From: Salsipaludibacter sp963735045
Lineage (GTDB): Bacteria > Actinomycetota > Nitriliruptoria > Nitriliruptorales > Nitriliruptoraceae
Length of the DNA: 64,000 nt
Assembly (NCBI GenBank): GCA_963735045.1
Contig: CAVTIZ010000003.1
Span: 1,550,001-1,614,000, forward strand
Reading direction: 5' to 3'
Shown here: piece after piece, positions 43,713-53,285 of the stretch
Position numbering within the stretch: the stretch's first letter is position 1
How the letters are laid out: each line of letters starts with the position of its first letter
The notes under the pieces: model-generated
What the model was told of the DNA's origin: nothing
What the model saw: the letters and a program-made list of their open reading frames with translations, nothing else
Databases searched by the model: none
Position numbers and translations under genes: made by a program

Positions 43713-44144
43713 TCAGGTGTCGGCCGGGGCGCGGATCGCCGCGACCAGGCGTTCGAGGCCGTCGGCCACGGTGGCATCGTCGGTCATGTCCAGGTACAGC
43801 CGCGCCCGCATCCGCAGGGGCGGCTCGCAGGCCTCCCGCAGCACCGCCAGCAGACGACGCTGGCTGCGCTCCAATCCCAGGGTCTCGGCCAACACGTTCT
43901 CCAGCTCGGTGAACCGCGAGGCGAGGTAGCGCGGGGTCATGACGGCCAGGGTCCGCGCACTGGCCAGCACCCCGCGCTCCATCTCGAGCAGGACCGGCGC
44001 GCCGAGCAGGAAGTCGTCGTGGTCGAGGAACACCGACACCCCGGCGTCGGCCAGGCCCGGCACGAGCACCGTGCGGACCCAGGACTCGTCGGGCTCGCCG
44101 TGGCGGTAGCTGACGAACACGTCGTGGGTGGGGAGGGCGTCCAT
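43713..44144 (-). CDS. Stand-alone TIR domain protein
   Basis: 143 residues, one TIR domain only: HDVFVSYRHGEPDESWV, GVSVFLDHDDFLLGAPVLLEME, LAVMTPRYLASRFTELE (Glu at the usual catalytic position). Convergent with the four-gene TIR-nSTAND operon (ends 3 bases apart). Bacterial TIR domains often hydrolyse NAD+ or make cyclic ADP-ribose signals in phage defence. Whether it works with the operon next door is an inference from proximity. Confidence 0.85.
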   Translation of the reverse strand: MDALPTHDVFVSYRHGEPDESWVRTVLVPGLADAGVSVFLDHDDFLLGAPVLLEMERGVLASARTLAVMTPRYLASRFTELENVLAETLGLERSQRRLLAVLREACEPPLRMRARLYLDMTDDATVADGLERLVAAIRAPADT

Positions 44145-44250
44145 GCCCCCACCCTAGGTGGGGGCGGCCGACGGCGGGTCCCGGGCCGGCCAGTCGGCAC
44201 CGTGGGATCACGGCCGGGACCGCCACCGGGTGGGACGCGGTCCGAAACGG

Positions 44251-44955
44251 TCAGCCAGAGCCGTCCCGGGAGGTGTCCACGACGGCCTGGCAGACGTCGA
44301 CGAGTCGCGTCTGGGTGGACCGTGCCTGCTGGCGCAGGAGGTCGAAGGCCCGGTCCGGGGTCACGCCCTGGCGCTCGGCCACGATGCCCTTGGCCTGTTC
44401 GAGGATGATGCGACTGTCCAGCGCCGTCTGGAGCTGGGCGGCCAGGGTCCGGCTCTCGGACAGCTCCGCCTGGTTGAGCACGTAGCCCGACGCCATGTTG
44501 GCCAGGAGCTGGCCGACCGTCAGCTCCTCGTCGGACCACTCGTGCGGCCGATTCCGGAACAGGTTGAGGGCGCCGATGGAGCGGTCGGAGCTGGGCATGG
44601 GCAGGCCCGCGACGGCGCGGCACCCGGCCTGGATGGCCACGAAGCCGAAGGTCGGCCAGCGACGATCGCCGGCGAGGTCGTTGACCGTGACCTGTTTCCC
44701 GGTCCGGTAGGCGTCGTGGCACGGCCCCTGGCGACCCGCCTCCTGGGTGGCCTCGATCGTGGCGATGCTGGCATCGGTGGCAGCGATGAACACCAGGTCG
44801 TCGCCGTCGGCCAGCGAGACCCCGGCGCCGTCCACGCCCAGCACGTCCACGGCCTGGTCGATGAGGCGATGGAGGACGTCGCCGATCCGGTAGGGCGCCA
44901 GGACCGCGTCGGCGTAGTCGGAGAAGGCGGCCACGAGTGCGTCGTGGTGGACCAT
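44251..44955 (-). CDS. GAF-ANTAR domain response protein
   Basis: 234 residues from ATG 44955 with AAGGGA upstream. N-terminal GAF sensor domain (about 15-160: CHDAYRTGKQVTVNDLAGDRRW, GALNLFRNRP), and a C-terminal ANTAR domain (LQTALDSRIILEQAKGIVAERQGVTPDRAFDLLRQQARS, ending in LVDVCQAVV; cited in pieces). ANTAR domains bind hexaloop hairpins in nascent RNA to prevent termination. The bound ligand and target RNAs are unknown. Frames open upstream of 44955 run into the dnaE2 remnant and are not coding. Confidence 0.9.
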   Translation of the reverse strand: MVHHDALVAAFSDYADAVLAPYRIGDVLHRLIDQAVDVLGVDGAGVSLADGDDLVFIAATDASIATIEATQEAGRQGPCHDAYRTGKQVTVNDLAGDRRWPTFGFVAIQAGCRAVAGLPMPSSDRSIGALNLFRNRPHEWSDEELTVGQLLANMASGYVLNQAELSESRTLAAQLQTALDSRIILEQAKGIVAERQGVTPDRAFDLLRQQARSTQTRLVDVCQAVVDTSRDGSG

Positions 44956-45149
44956 GTCGGTCCCTTCGGTTTCGCAGCCCGAGGATGGGCCACGCAAACG
45001 CCCGAAGTCCGAACATCGACGTGGGCGGCCGGTCCAGCGCCGCCTTGGCGTCGCGTCCGCCGGATTCGACGGTGCGACGGTCATCTTCCGAGCGTACACC
45101 CCACGTCTGGACCGTCGACGGAGACCAGGAGGCGTGGTCCACGACGGTG

Positions 45150-45494
45150 TCAGCGCGAACCGCGGCCCCACTCGGAGGCATGGAGGCCCTCGGGCCGCGC
45201 GACCCGGCGTTCGTGGGCCAGGGGCGTGCCCGTCTCGGCCAGCGCGTCGGGCAGCCAGCCCTCCTGCCAGGCCCGCCACAACCGCGACAGGTCCCAGGCC
45301 CGTACGCCGGTCACCGTCGCGCCGCCCTCGCCCGCACCCCGGCCGCTCCCCCGCCGCCCGCGCGTCCCCAGGCCACGATCCGCGACCGGTTCGCGCGCGG
45401 TCCGTGCCGCACGATCGGGGCGGGCGGGGTCATCCCGGAACGGGCGGGCACGCCACGACACACCGGCGTCGGAGCGGGTCGAGGCATCCCGACG
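45150..45494 (-). pseudogene. Remnant duplicate of the dnaE2 3' end
   Basis: About 115 codons matching the last part of dnaE2 at 55440: RRDASTRSDAGVSWRARPF here versus RRDASTRKDAGISWRARPF there, then GATVTGVRAWDLSRLWRAW versus GATITGVRAWDLSRLWRAW, and the same end GLHASEWGRGSR. The middle linker has diverged in length. No polymerase body is present, so this is a dead fragment. It abuts the moxR fragment on the opposite strand. Confidence 0.8.
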
Positions 45495-45566
45495 GCTGCC
45501 CGCGGAGCAGGCGAGCCTGGCTCGAGCAGGGCCGCAGCGCCGGGTCTGGGCCCGGAACCGGGCGCC

Positions 45567-46190
45567 TTCGCGGCCACCCTCGACCGGATCCGCGAGAACA
45601 TCGGCTCCGTGCTGATGGGCAAGCCCGAGGTCGTCGGACTGACCCTGACCACACTGCTGGCGGGCGGGCACCTGCTCATCGAGGACGTCCCGGGGGTCGG
45701 CAAGACGCTGCTGGCCCGGGCTCCGGGGGCCAGCAGCGACGGCGAGGTCCGACGCCTGCGGTTCACCCCGGACCTCCTGTCGACCGACGTCACGGGCGTC
45801 AGCGTCTACTCGCCCGCCGAAGGCGCCTTCACCTTCCGGGCCGGGCCGGTCTTCGCCAACGTCGTCCTCGCCGACGAGATCAACCGTGCCGGCCCGAAGA
45901 CGCAGTCCGCGTTGCTGGAGGCCATGGAGGAGCAGACCGTCACGATCGACGGCGTGACCCGGGACCTGGCCACCCCGTTCATGGTGATCGCGACGCAGAA
46001 CCCGATCGAGCTCGACGGCACCTATCCCCTCCCTGGGGCACAGCGGGACCAGTTCCTGGTCCGCACCAGCCTGGGCTACCCCGAACGGGACGCCGAACGG
46101 TCGATCCTGCGCGACCACTCCGCGGGTGACCTGGTGCGCGACCTCGCCCCGGTCACCGATGCCGCGACCGTCGCCAGGCAGGACCCGTAG
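45567..46190 (+). pseudogene. Truncated moxR copy
   Basis: Encodes FAATLDRIRENIGSVLMGK through EDVPGVGKTLLARA and the DEINRAGPKTQ Walker B to DLAPVTDAATVARQ, matching residues 26 to about 230 of the MoxR at 25325, then stops (RQDP stop) where the lid domain should begin. Several otherwise fixed positions have changed (ARALAASIDG to ARAPGASSDG; LPEAQRDR to LPGAQRDQ). The C-terminal third is missing. No start codon with RBS is evident at its 5' end. Confidence 0.8.
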
Positions 46191-46459
46191 CCGCACCCAC
46201 GTCCCACCGACCCGGGCAGGACTCGCCGAGCGCCTTGCCGACGCCGCCGGGGACGCCATGGGCGCGGCGGTGTCCTCGTCGAGTAGGTCAGGCTGACAGG
46301 ACGGTCGCCGCGCAGGCGGTGGGGACTGGTCGCGGCCGTTGCGACGTGCCGTGCGTGCGGTCGTGGGGTCGCGCTCGTCCCGCGAAGACGTGCGCCCATC
46401 GCCCGTGAGATCAACTCGAACGGCATGGGATGTCGCACCCGGGTCATACCGTGTTGGGC
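46191..46459. other. Intergenic spacer after moxR remnant
   Basis: About 270 bases with no recognisable protein or RNA. It sits between decayed genes and may hold the promoter of the DUF222 pseudogene; ATACCGT just before its ATG could be a -10 of a near-leaderless transcript. Confidence 0.35.
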
Positions 46460-47843
46460 ATGAACTCGACCCCCGCATCCGCGCCGATCCCGTTGGTTGA
46501 CGGCACCGTGCCGGTGCCGTCGCAGGTGGGCGGGGTGGACTGGTCGGGTGATCCCGCTGCGGCGATGGTGGGCCGGCTGGTCGAGGCGGTCGGGCAGGCC
46601 GACCGTTGGGCTGCCCGGGTGATCGACGAACTCATCCGCGTGGTCGAGTCCAGCGCGACCGAGGCCACGCTCGGTGTGGCCGTGGAGTTGGTGTTGTCGC
46701 AGACCTGCCGCGCCGTCGGGTTCGAACGTCGCACCCTGTTGCGCGCTGCCACCACGCTGGCGGCGATGCCCGCCACCCGCCAGGCGTTCCGCGAGGGCTG
46801 GATCTCGTGGTCACAGGTCCGTGCCGTCGTCACCGCCGTCGGCTGCCTCGACCGCGATGGCCGGGACCGGGTCGACGACCTGGTCGCCGAGCTCGCGCCG
46901 ACCTACGTGGACCTGGAAGCCGACGCGCTGGTGGTCGAGGTCGACTGGCTGGTCGACCAACTCCGCGCCGAACTCGACGTCGACCGCCACCAGCAGCCAG
47001 TCACCGACACCCGCCTGGTGTTGCAACCCGCGCTGGACGGCTCCGGCCGATACTGGGGCGAGGCCGATCGCGACCACTTCCCGTTGTTCGCCCAGTCGGT
47101 CGAGAACCGTGCCGCGGACCGGTTCCCGCTGGACGCCGTCCCCGACGTCGACGACACCATGGCCGTCGGTGACCGGACCGCCGACGCCGCCGTGACCGCC
47201 GCCCACCGCCACGCCGCCAGGATCGGGCGGCGCAACGCCGTCCGCCGGGGCCTGGCGCTGTTCGAACTGGTCACCGGGTGTGACGCCACCACCCTGGCAC
47301 CCCTCGACCACCACGACTCGGCTGGGTCGGGCCGGCCGTCCGTGCTGGTCACCTGCGACCTCGACACGCTCCTGGGCGACACGACGCCCGGGTGGGTCCT
47401 GTCCGGGCTGGCCGGCCGCATGAAGGCCACCGGCACGACCATCCGCCGCTGGGTCGACACCCACGGCGCCGACGGCCGCCTCATCGTGTTCGACGACGTC
47501 GGTCAGGTCGTCGGGGTCGGGCGACGCAACCGGTTCGCGCCCGGCTGGCTGCGTGACGCCATCATCGCCAGGGACCTGCACGACACCGCGCCGTGCTCCA
47601 CCACACCCGCCGTGCACTGCCACGTCGACCACGTCACCGGCTGGGCCGACGGTGGCGCACCGACGTGGACAACCTCACCCTGCTGTCGGCCCGGTGGAAC
47701 CAGGCCAAACGCCGCAGCGACTGGCACCTGACCCCCACCCCGACGGCACCCGCACCTGGACCGCCCGCTCCGGCTACATCATCGGCCAAGCACGCCCACC
47801 CCACACCCGCCGCCACCCCGACGACCCCGGACCCAGCCCCTGA
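46460..47843 (+). pseudogene. DUF222-HNH (13E12-type) endonuclease gene with two frameshifts
   Basis: The first 400 residues from ATG 46460 read as a DUF222 protein (LSQTCRAVGFERRTLLRAA, GWISWSQVRAVVTAV...) followed by the start of an HNH motif (CHVDHVTGWADGG). The expected continuation, TDVDNLTLLSARWNQAKRR, is in a second frame from about 47655, and the normal C-terminal tail, PDGTRTWTARSGYIIGQA, is in a third frame from about 47735. So at least two indels break the nuclease. Members of this family are repeated in many actinobacterial genomes and are often degraded. Confidence 0.8.
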
Positions 47844-47925
47844 CTCGGCCATCGACCGATGCCCGACGTGACCAGGTAGAACGCGACGAGGACGGCGACG
47901 CCCCTGCGGGTGGGTGCTCCCCTGG

Positions 47926-48165
47926 ATGGCGACGAGCACGACGTCCGCAGGTCGTGGCATCCTGTCGATCAACGACGTCGTCGGACAGCCCCGCAGGTGG
48001 TGGATCACCGGGGGGTGGGCCATCGAGCTGGCGAGCGGTCGTTCGCGTCCCCATGACGACGTGGACGTCACCTTCCTGACTCGCGACCTGCCCAGCCTTC
48101 GCCGATGGGTCGGGGGTCGAGGCCTGCACCTCTGGGCGCGCGGCCCCGCACGGCTGCGCCCCATC
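47926..48165 (+). pseudogene. N-terminal fragment of an aminoglycoside nucleotidyltransferase-like gene
   Basis: Encodes RRWWITGGWAIELASGR then RPHDDVDVTFLTRDLPSLRRW, the GGWA...GR...RPHxDVD signature of ANT(2'')-like nucleotidyltransferases. The reading continues only into unrelated residues, and the matching C-terminal half appears on the opposite strand next to it. Fragment only. Confidence 0.6.
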
Positions 48166-48178
48166 CTGGCCGGGGTCC

Positions 48179-48268
48179 GAACTCTGAGGTGCCTCGGACT
48201 CGGCCCGGTGGCCGGTCGTGGTCGGCGTTGAACAGCAGGGCGACCTCCAGCGCGACGACCGGGATGCC
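48179..48268 (-). pseudogene. Inverted C-terminal fragment of the same nucleotidyltransferase-like gene
   Basis: On the minus strand the stretch reads GIPVVALEVALLFNADHD..., resembling the GIPYLAPEIVLLFKAK...DE.DF end of small nucleotidyltransferases. It abuts the N-terminal fragment at about 48170 in the opposite orientation, so an inversion inside a former gene is a simple reading. Match is short and needs a profile search. Confidence 0.4.
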
Positions 48269-48728
48269 GGCGACGCCATGCCCTCCTGCAGCCGAGTGGG
48301 TCGGGTCATCGGGGTGCGGCCGAGTTCCCGGCCCCCTGGTCGACAGGCGTCGTCGAGGCGGAGCCGGTTGCCGTCCCATCCCGGATGTGGGAGCGCACGG
48401 TGGCAGTGCGGTCGGCCGCTTCATCGGAAGCGCTTCGGCGGGTACCGACGTCGGACAGCTACCGGAGGGTTCGATCTCGCGTCGGGCGCCGTGCCGGCGT
48501 GGCCAACGGTGCAAACCCGACGTGCCGCCACGGCTCGCTCGTCAGAGCCCGACCACGGCGCGTCTTGACGATCGGTCGGACGGTCGAGTAGACGTGTCTG
48601 GATCCCGTGGCTCCCGACGGGCCACCCAGCCGCAGGAGATCGGGCGGCTGTCCAGGGTCGCGGCGGCGTCCCCGTGAGCCGCGGGGTGCAGCGCGGTGGC
48701 ACCGGGCCGTACGGGAGGAGACGAGGCG
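48269..48728. other. Intergenic region, decayed, upstream of luxR gene
   Basis: About 460 bases without a recognisable gene. Composition is a little less GC-rich than the surroundings. The luxR promoter candidate (48565-48594) is at its end. Confidence 0.45.
48565..48594 (+). promoter_or_regulatory. Possible promoter of the LuxR regulator
   Basis: TTGACG (48565-48570), 18-base spacer, TAGACG (48589-48594), about 135 bases before the ATG. The -35 is strong, the -10 weak. Confidence 0.35.
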
Positions 48729-51338
48729 ATGGTCGAATCGCTGCTCGAGCGAGACGAGGAGCTGGCGCTGCTCGGGAACCTGCTCGCGGCCGCACCATCG
48801 GACGGCGGGCGGGTCGTCCTGGTGCGCGGTGAACCGGGCATCGGCAAGACGACCCTGCTGCGAGGTGCGCTGGAGGAGGCCGACCAGCACGCTGCCGTCC
48901 TCGTCGGCACCTGCGACGACCTCGGGACGCCGCAGCCCTGGGCCCCGTTGTGGGACGTGGCGCGAGGGCATCCCGCGCTCGCCGCCGCCTTGCGCTCCGG
49001 TGAACCGCGCCGGGTCATGGAGGCCACGCTCGACCTGGTCGCCGACCCGGAGGCGCCGAGCCTGCTGGCGATCGAGGACGTGCACTGGGCGGACGACGCC
49101 ACGGTCGACGTGATCACCTACGTCGGGCGGCGGATCGACCGCACCACCAGCCTGCTCGTGCTGACCTACCGCGACGGCGAAGTCGACCACGACCACCCCC
49201 TGCGGCGAACGCTGGGGGCGCTGGCGCCCGGCTCGGTCGAGCGGATCCGACTGTCGCCGCTGTCGCTGGACGGGGTGCGGGCGATGGTGGACGGCACGTC
49301 CGGCGGGGACGCCGTGGACGTGCTGGCCCTGACCGGCGGAAACCCGCTGTTCGTCTCCGAGGTCGTCACCGCCGGCGGATCCGATGTTCCCCGCTCGATC
49401 CGCGACGCCGTGATCGGTCGGCTCGCCGCCCTCCCGCGGTCGACCCGGGACCTCGTGCACCTGGTCTCGGTCGTGCCCGGTCGGACCCGGTGGTCGACGA
49501 TCGAGCACGTGCTCGACTCCGACGCCGCCGACCCGGCACCCGCCGAACGGCTCGGGCTGCTCCGCGTCGAGCCCGACGGGGTGGTATTTCGCCACGAGGT
49601 GCAGCGCCGTGCCGTCGAGGGGTCGCTGCCCGCCCTGGAACGGCGCCGGTTGCACGCACGGGTCCTGGCCGCGCTCGGTGACGATGCCGACCCTGCGCGC
49701 CTGGCCCACCACGCCCATGGGGCCGGCGACCGCGAGGCCCTGCTCCGCCACGGCCCCGAGGCCGCCCGGCGCGCCCTGGCGGCACACAGCCATCGCCAGG
49801 CCATCGAGCACTTCCGGTCGCTGGAGGGCCACCTGGACGACCTGGCCGTGGACGCGGCCGCGACCGTGGTGGAGGGGTGGGCGCGGGCCACGTGGCACGT
49901 CGACCCCACGGCCGCCGTGGACCTCGTCGTCCGAGCCGCATCGCTGCGGCGTGCCGAGGGTGACGCCACGGCCCTCGCACGCACGCTGGCCTTCGGCGCG
50001 TTCGTGCTGCTGCTCGGGGGACGGGCCGACGAGGGCAGGTCCTGGGCCCGGGAAGCCGTCGAGCTCGTCGAACCGGGTGGTCCGAGCGGCGACATCGCCT
50101 ACGCCCTGGCCGAACGTGCCCGGCTCCTCATGATCGCCGACGACACCACGGTGACCGCGGTCGCCGAGCGCGCGCTGGCGACCGCCCGCACGGTGGGCAA
50201 CACCCGTGTGGAAACCAGTGCGATCACCATCCTCGGCGTCCTGCGCGCCGCCGCTGGCGACTCCACCGGGCGGGACCTGATGATGGAGGGCCATCACCTC
50301 GCCCGGCGACACGCCCACCGATACGAGGAGGTGGACGCACTGCTCATGGCCGGCGCCATGATGATGGCCCACTACGACGGACTCGGGCAGGCGATGGACG
50401 ACCTGCGGGAGGCGCGGCGGCTCGCCACCGACCACGAGTTCCTGGACCTGGCCACCTTCGCGGAGGCGTGCCTGGCGGTCGGGGCGGTGTGGACCGGCGA
50501 CTGGCCGACCGCCGAGCTCCGCGCCGATCGGGTGGAGACCACCACCGCGCCGCCCGACGCCCTGCTGCTGGCCCGATGCGCGAGCGCGGCCATCGCGATG
50601 CGCCAGGGCCGTCCGGGGGCCGACGACCTGGTCGATGCCGTGGTGGGCGACGCGACGGTGCTGGGCGAGCAGTACCTGGTGTGGCCAGCCGCCCTCGCCA
50701 CCGAGCGAGCGTGGCTGACACCAGGGACCGGCAGCGACGTGTCGACCCTGCTGCACGACCGGATCACCTCGGCGCGGAGCGCCCGGGACGCCCGACACCA
50801 GGAGCTGCTGTTCTGGGCGGCAATGGTCGGCCACCTCGACGACGTCCCCGACCACGTGGACCCCGCCTATCGGGCGATCCTCGACGGGGCGGGCGGCGAG
50901 GCCGCGACGCAGTGGGCGCGTCGTGGCATGCCCTACAACCGGGCGATCGCGCTCCTGCACGGCGCCCCGGAAGAGGCCGTCGAGGGCGTTCGGCTGCTGG
51001 AGGACCTCGGCGCCGACGCGGTCGCCGCACGAGGACGGGCCCTGCTGCGCGAACGGGGCGTCACCGTGCCACGTGGGCGCGGCCGAGCCACCCGCGCGCA
51101 CGCGGCGGGACTCACCGCGCGCCAGGCGGAGGTCCTCGCCCTGCTGGCCACCGGCGCCACCAACCCCGAGATCGCGGACGAGTTGTTCATCTCCCGGCGA
51201 ACCGTGGAGAACCACGTGGCGCACGTGCTGCGACGCCTCGAGGCCGACGACCGCGACCACGCGGTCGAGATCGCCCGGTCCGAGGGGCTGCTGGAGCCGG
51301 GGGGTGACGGACCGGGCTCGGCACGCACTCCTGGGTGA
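48729..51338 (+). CDS. Large LuxR family transcriptional regulator (LAL type, AAA ATPase)
   Basis: 869 residues from ATG 48729, with GGGAGGAG 8 bases upstream (a GTG 33 bases earlier is the alternative). N-terminal STAND/AAA ATPase: Walker A RGEPGIGKTT (34-42), Walker B LLAIEDVHWADD, a helical TPR-like middle, and a C-terminal LuxR HTH (LTARQAEVLALLATGATNPEIADELFISRRTVENHV, about residues 792-845, cited by its ends). LAL regulators typically bind a ligand through the ATPase/TPR part and activate nearby genes. The ABC exporter 87 bases downstream on the same strand is the obvious target. Confidence 0.92.
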   Translation: MVESLLERDEELALLGNLLAAAPSDGGRVVLVRGEPGIGKTTLLRGALEEADQHAAVLVGTCDDLGTPQPWAPLWDVARGHPALAAALRSGEPRRVMEATLDLVADPEAPSLLAIEDVHWADDATVDVITYVGRRIDRTTSLLVLTYRDGEVDHDHPLRRTLGALAPGSVERIRLSPLSLDGVRAMVDGTSGGDAVDVLALTGGNPLFVSEVVTAGGSDVPRSIRDAVIGRLAALPRSTRDLVHLVSVVPGRTRWSTIEHVLDSDAADPAPAERLGLLRVEPDGVVFRHEVQRRAVEGSLPALERRRLHARVLAALGDDADPARLAHHAHGAGDREALLRHGPEAARRALAAHSHRQAIEHFRSLEGHLDDLAVDAAATVVEGWARATWHVDPTAAVDLVVRAASLRRAEGDATALARTLAFGAFVLLLGGRADEGRSWAREAVELVEPGGPSGDIAYALAERARLLMIADDTTVTAVAERALATARTVGNTRVETSAITILGVLRAAAGDSTGRDLMMEGHHLARRHAHRYEEVDALLMAGAMMMAHYDGLGQAMDDLREARRLATDHEFLDLATFAEACLAVGAVWTGDWPTAELRADRVETTTAPPDALLLARCASAAIAMRQGRPGADDLVDAVVGDATVLGEQYLVWPAALATERAWLTPGTGSDVSTLLHDRITSARSARDARHQELLFWAAMVGHLDDVPDHVDPAYRAILDGAGGEAATQWARRGMPYNRAIALLHGAPEEAVEGVRLLEDLGADAVAARGRALLRERGVTVPRGRGRATRAHAAGLTARQAEVLALLATGATNPEIADELFISRRTVENHVAHVLRRLEADDRDHAVEIARSEGLLEPGGDGPGSARTPG

Positions 51339-51425
51339 GCGGAGGCCAGACGTGGGTGAGGCCCACCCTGTCGGCCTCGAACGCGCCGGACCTAGCGTGC
51401 TCCCCACGACGCGATGGAGGACGAC

Positions 51426-52427
51426 ATGGTGGCGACGACCGACAGGCGGCCGGCCAGCAGCGCTCCCGCTGACCCGAGACCCACGGATGCGCCGGCACCA
51501 GGGGCAGCAGCCCTCGACGTCCGTGGCGTGGTGAAGACGTTCGGGGAGATCCGGGCCCTCGACGGGCTCGACCTGGCCGTCACCCCGGGGCAGACCTTTG
51601 GCCTGCTGGGCCCCAACGGCGCCGGCAAGTCCACGCTCATGGGCGTGCTCACCGGCACGGTCGTGGCGACGTCGGGGACCGTCGAGGTGCTCGGGATGGC
51701 CATGCCCGGGCAGGGCCGCGCGGTGCGCGCCAGGACCGGCCTGGTGCCGCAGGCGGACAACCTCGACGACCAGCTCACGTGCGCCCAGAACCTCGCGTTG
51801 TACGCCCGCCTGTACGGACTGGCCCGCACCGCCCGCGACCCGGCCGTGTCCCGCGGGCTGGCCTTCGCCCGCCTGGCGGATCGTGCCGACTCGCTGGCGG
51901 CCGACCTGTCCGGCGGCATGCGGCGCCGACTGCTCATCGCACGCGCCCTGCTCCACGACCCTGCCGTGGTGCTGATGGACGAACCCACGGTCGGGCTGGA
52001 TCCCCAGATCCGCCAGGAGGTCTGGACGCAGGTCGACGCGATCCGCGGCAGTGGCGCCACGACCGTGCTCACGACCCACTACATCGAGGAGGCGGAACGG
52101 CTGTGCGACGAGGTCGCGATCATCGACCACGGCAGGCTGCTCGCCCGTGCCGCCCCGGAACGACTGGTCGCCGACCACGTGCGCAGCGAGGTCGTGGTGG
52201 AGGTGCACGGGGACGCCGCGCTTCGCGGACGTGTGGCCGCGGCCGCCGACGACGCCGGCGTCGCCCACCGGTCGGCAGGAACGTCGGTCGCCGTGTTCAC
52301 CGACGACGTCGTCACCGCGCTCGGCGGACGAGCCCCGCTCGAGGAGGATGACCTGGCGGTGCGCCTGCATCGTCCGGCCAACCTCGAAGACGTCTTCGTC
52401 GCGCTCACCGGGGAGTTGTTGGCATGA
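51426..52427 (+). CDS. ABC transporter ATP-binding protein (drug/antibiotic exporter type)
   Basis: 333 residues from ATG 51426, with GGAGG 5 bases upstream (an ATG at 51414 is the alternative). Walker A GPNGAGKST (61-69), Q-loop, signature LSGGMRRRL (near 160), Walker B VVLMDEPTVGLDP (near 181-193) and H-loop TTHYIEEAERL. C-terminal accessory domain of the DrrA/NodI type. Energises the two permeases downstream. Overlaps the first permease by ATGA. Confidence 0.94.
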   Translation: MVATTDRRPASSAPADPRPTDAPAPGAAALDVRGVVKTFGEIRALDGLDLAVTPGQTFGLLGPNGAGKSTLMGVLTGTVVATSGTVEVLGMAMPGQGRAVRARTGLVPQADNLDDQLTCAQNLALYARLYGLARTARDPAVSRGLAFARLADRADSLAADLSGGMRRRLLIARALLHDPAVVLMDEPTVGLDPQIRQEVWTQVDAIRGSGATTVLTTHYIEEAERLCDEVAIIDHGRLLARAAPERLVADHVRSEVVVEVHGDAALRGRVAAAADDAGVAHRSAGTSVAVFTDDVVTALGGRAPLEEDDLAVRLHRPANLEDVFVALTGELLA

Positions 52428-53236
52428 CGGCCACGGTGGCGCCACCACGCGCCCAACTCCATCCCGCCCCTGCCACCCGGCGGTCGGCGATCCTGGCCCT
52501 GATGTGGCGGGAGTGGGAGATGTTCCGGCGCATCTGGTACGCGCCCACCTTCGGGTCCGTGCTCGAACCGCTCTGGTACCTGGTCGTGTTCGGATTCGGG
52601 TTCGGGGCCCTGGTCGCAGACGTCGCCGGGCTCCCGTACCTGGACTTCATGGCCACCGGCGCGGCGGCCAACGCCATCCTGCTCACCGGGCTCATGGCCG
52701 GCGCGATGAACGGCTACTTCCGCCGCACGGCCGAACACGTCTACGACGGCTTCCTCAGCACCCCGGCCGGCGTCGCCGAGATCGTGACCGGCGAGTCCGC
52801 CTGGACCGCGATCCGGGCGGCAGGGGTGACGATCACGACCCTGGTGGTCGCGCGCGCCTTCGGCGTCGACCTGGCGTGGACGGTGGCGTGGGCACCGGTG
52901 GTGGGCCTGGTCGCCGGCTTCGGGTTCGCGTGCCTGGGCACGGCCGTGGGTGCCCGACTGCGGTCCGAGCACCAGTTCGACGTGGTCATCGCGGGCGTGT
53001 TCGCGCCGATGTTCGTCATGTCGGCGACCTTCTTCCCGTTGGAGGACGCGCCCACCTGGCTGCGGCTGGCCGGCCAGGCCAGTCCGCTCACCCATGTCGT
53101 GGGCCTGCTCCGGGCGGCGGCGTTCGGGGGCGCCTCCACGGCCGCGGTCGTGACGCAGGCAGGCATCGTCATCGCGTTCGCGGCGCTCTCCTGGCTGCTG
53201 GCGGTGTGGTCGCTGCGCACCGCGGTGGTGCGGTGA
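52424..53236 (+). CDS. ABC-2 type permease, first copy
   Basis: 270 residues with about six TM helices; NodJ/DrrB-like. FRRIWYAPTFGSVLEPLWYLVVFGFGFG at the N-terminus and FFPLEDAPTWLR ... SPLTHVVGLLRAAAFGG near the C-terminus are ABC-2 features. ATGA overlap with the ATPase gene. Very similar in plan and motifs to the second permease, so the pair probably arose by tandem duplication and could form a heterodimer. Confidence 0.92.
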   Translation: MTATVAPPRAQLHPAPATRRSAILALMWREWEMFRRIWYAPTFGSVLEPLWYLVVFGFGFGALVADVAGLPYLDFMATGAAANAILLTGLMAGAMNGYFRRTAEHVYDGFLSTPAGVAEIVTGESAWTAIRAAGVTITTLVVARAFGVDLAWTVAWAPVVGLVAGFGFACLGTAVGARLRSEHQFDVVIAGVFAPMFVMSATFFPLEDAPTWLRLAGQASPLTHVVGLLRAAAFGGASTAAVVTQAGIVIAFAALSWLLAVWSLRTAVVR

Positions 53237-53285
53237 TGGCGACGAGCTTGCCCACGTCCGGTGCGAGACGACCAGGGAGGGTGCG

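Noticed and set aside
45150..46478. 442-codon minus-strand frame across moxR and dnaE2 remnants
   Set aside because: Only its last 115 codons match anything (dnaE2 end); the rest is antisense to the moxR fragment. Annotated as remnants instead.
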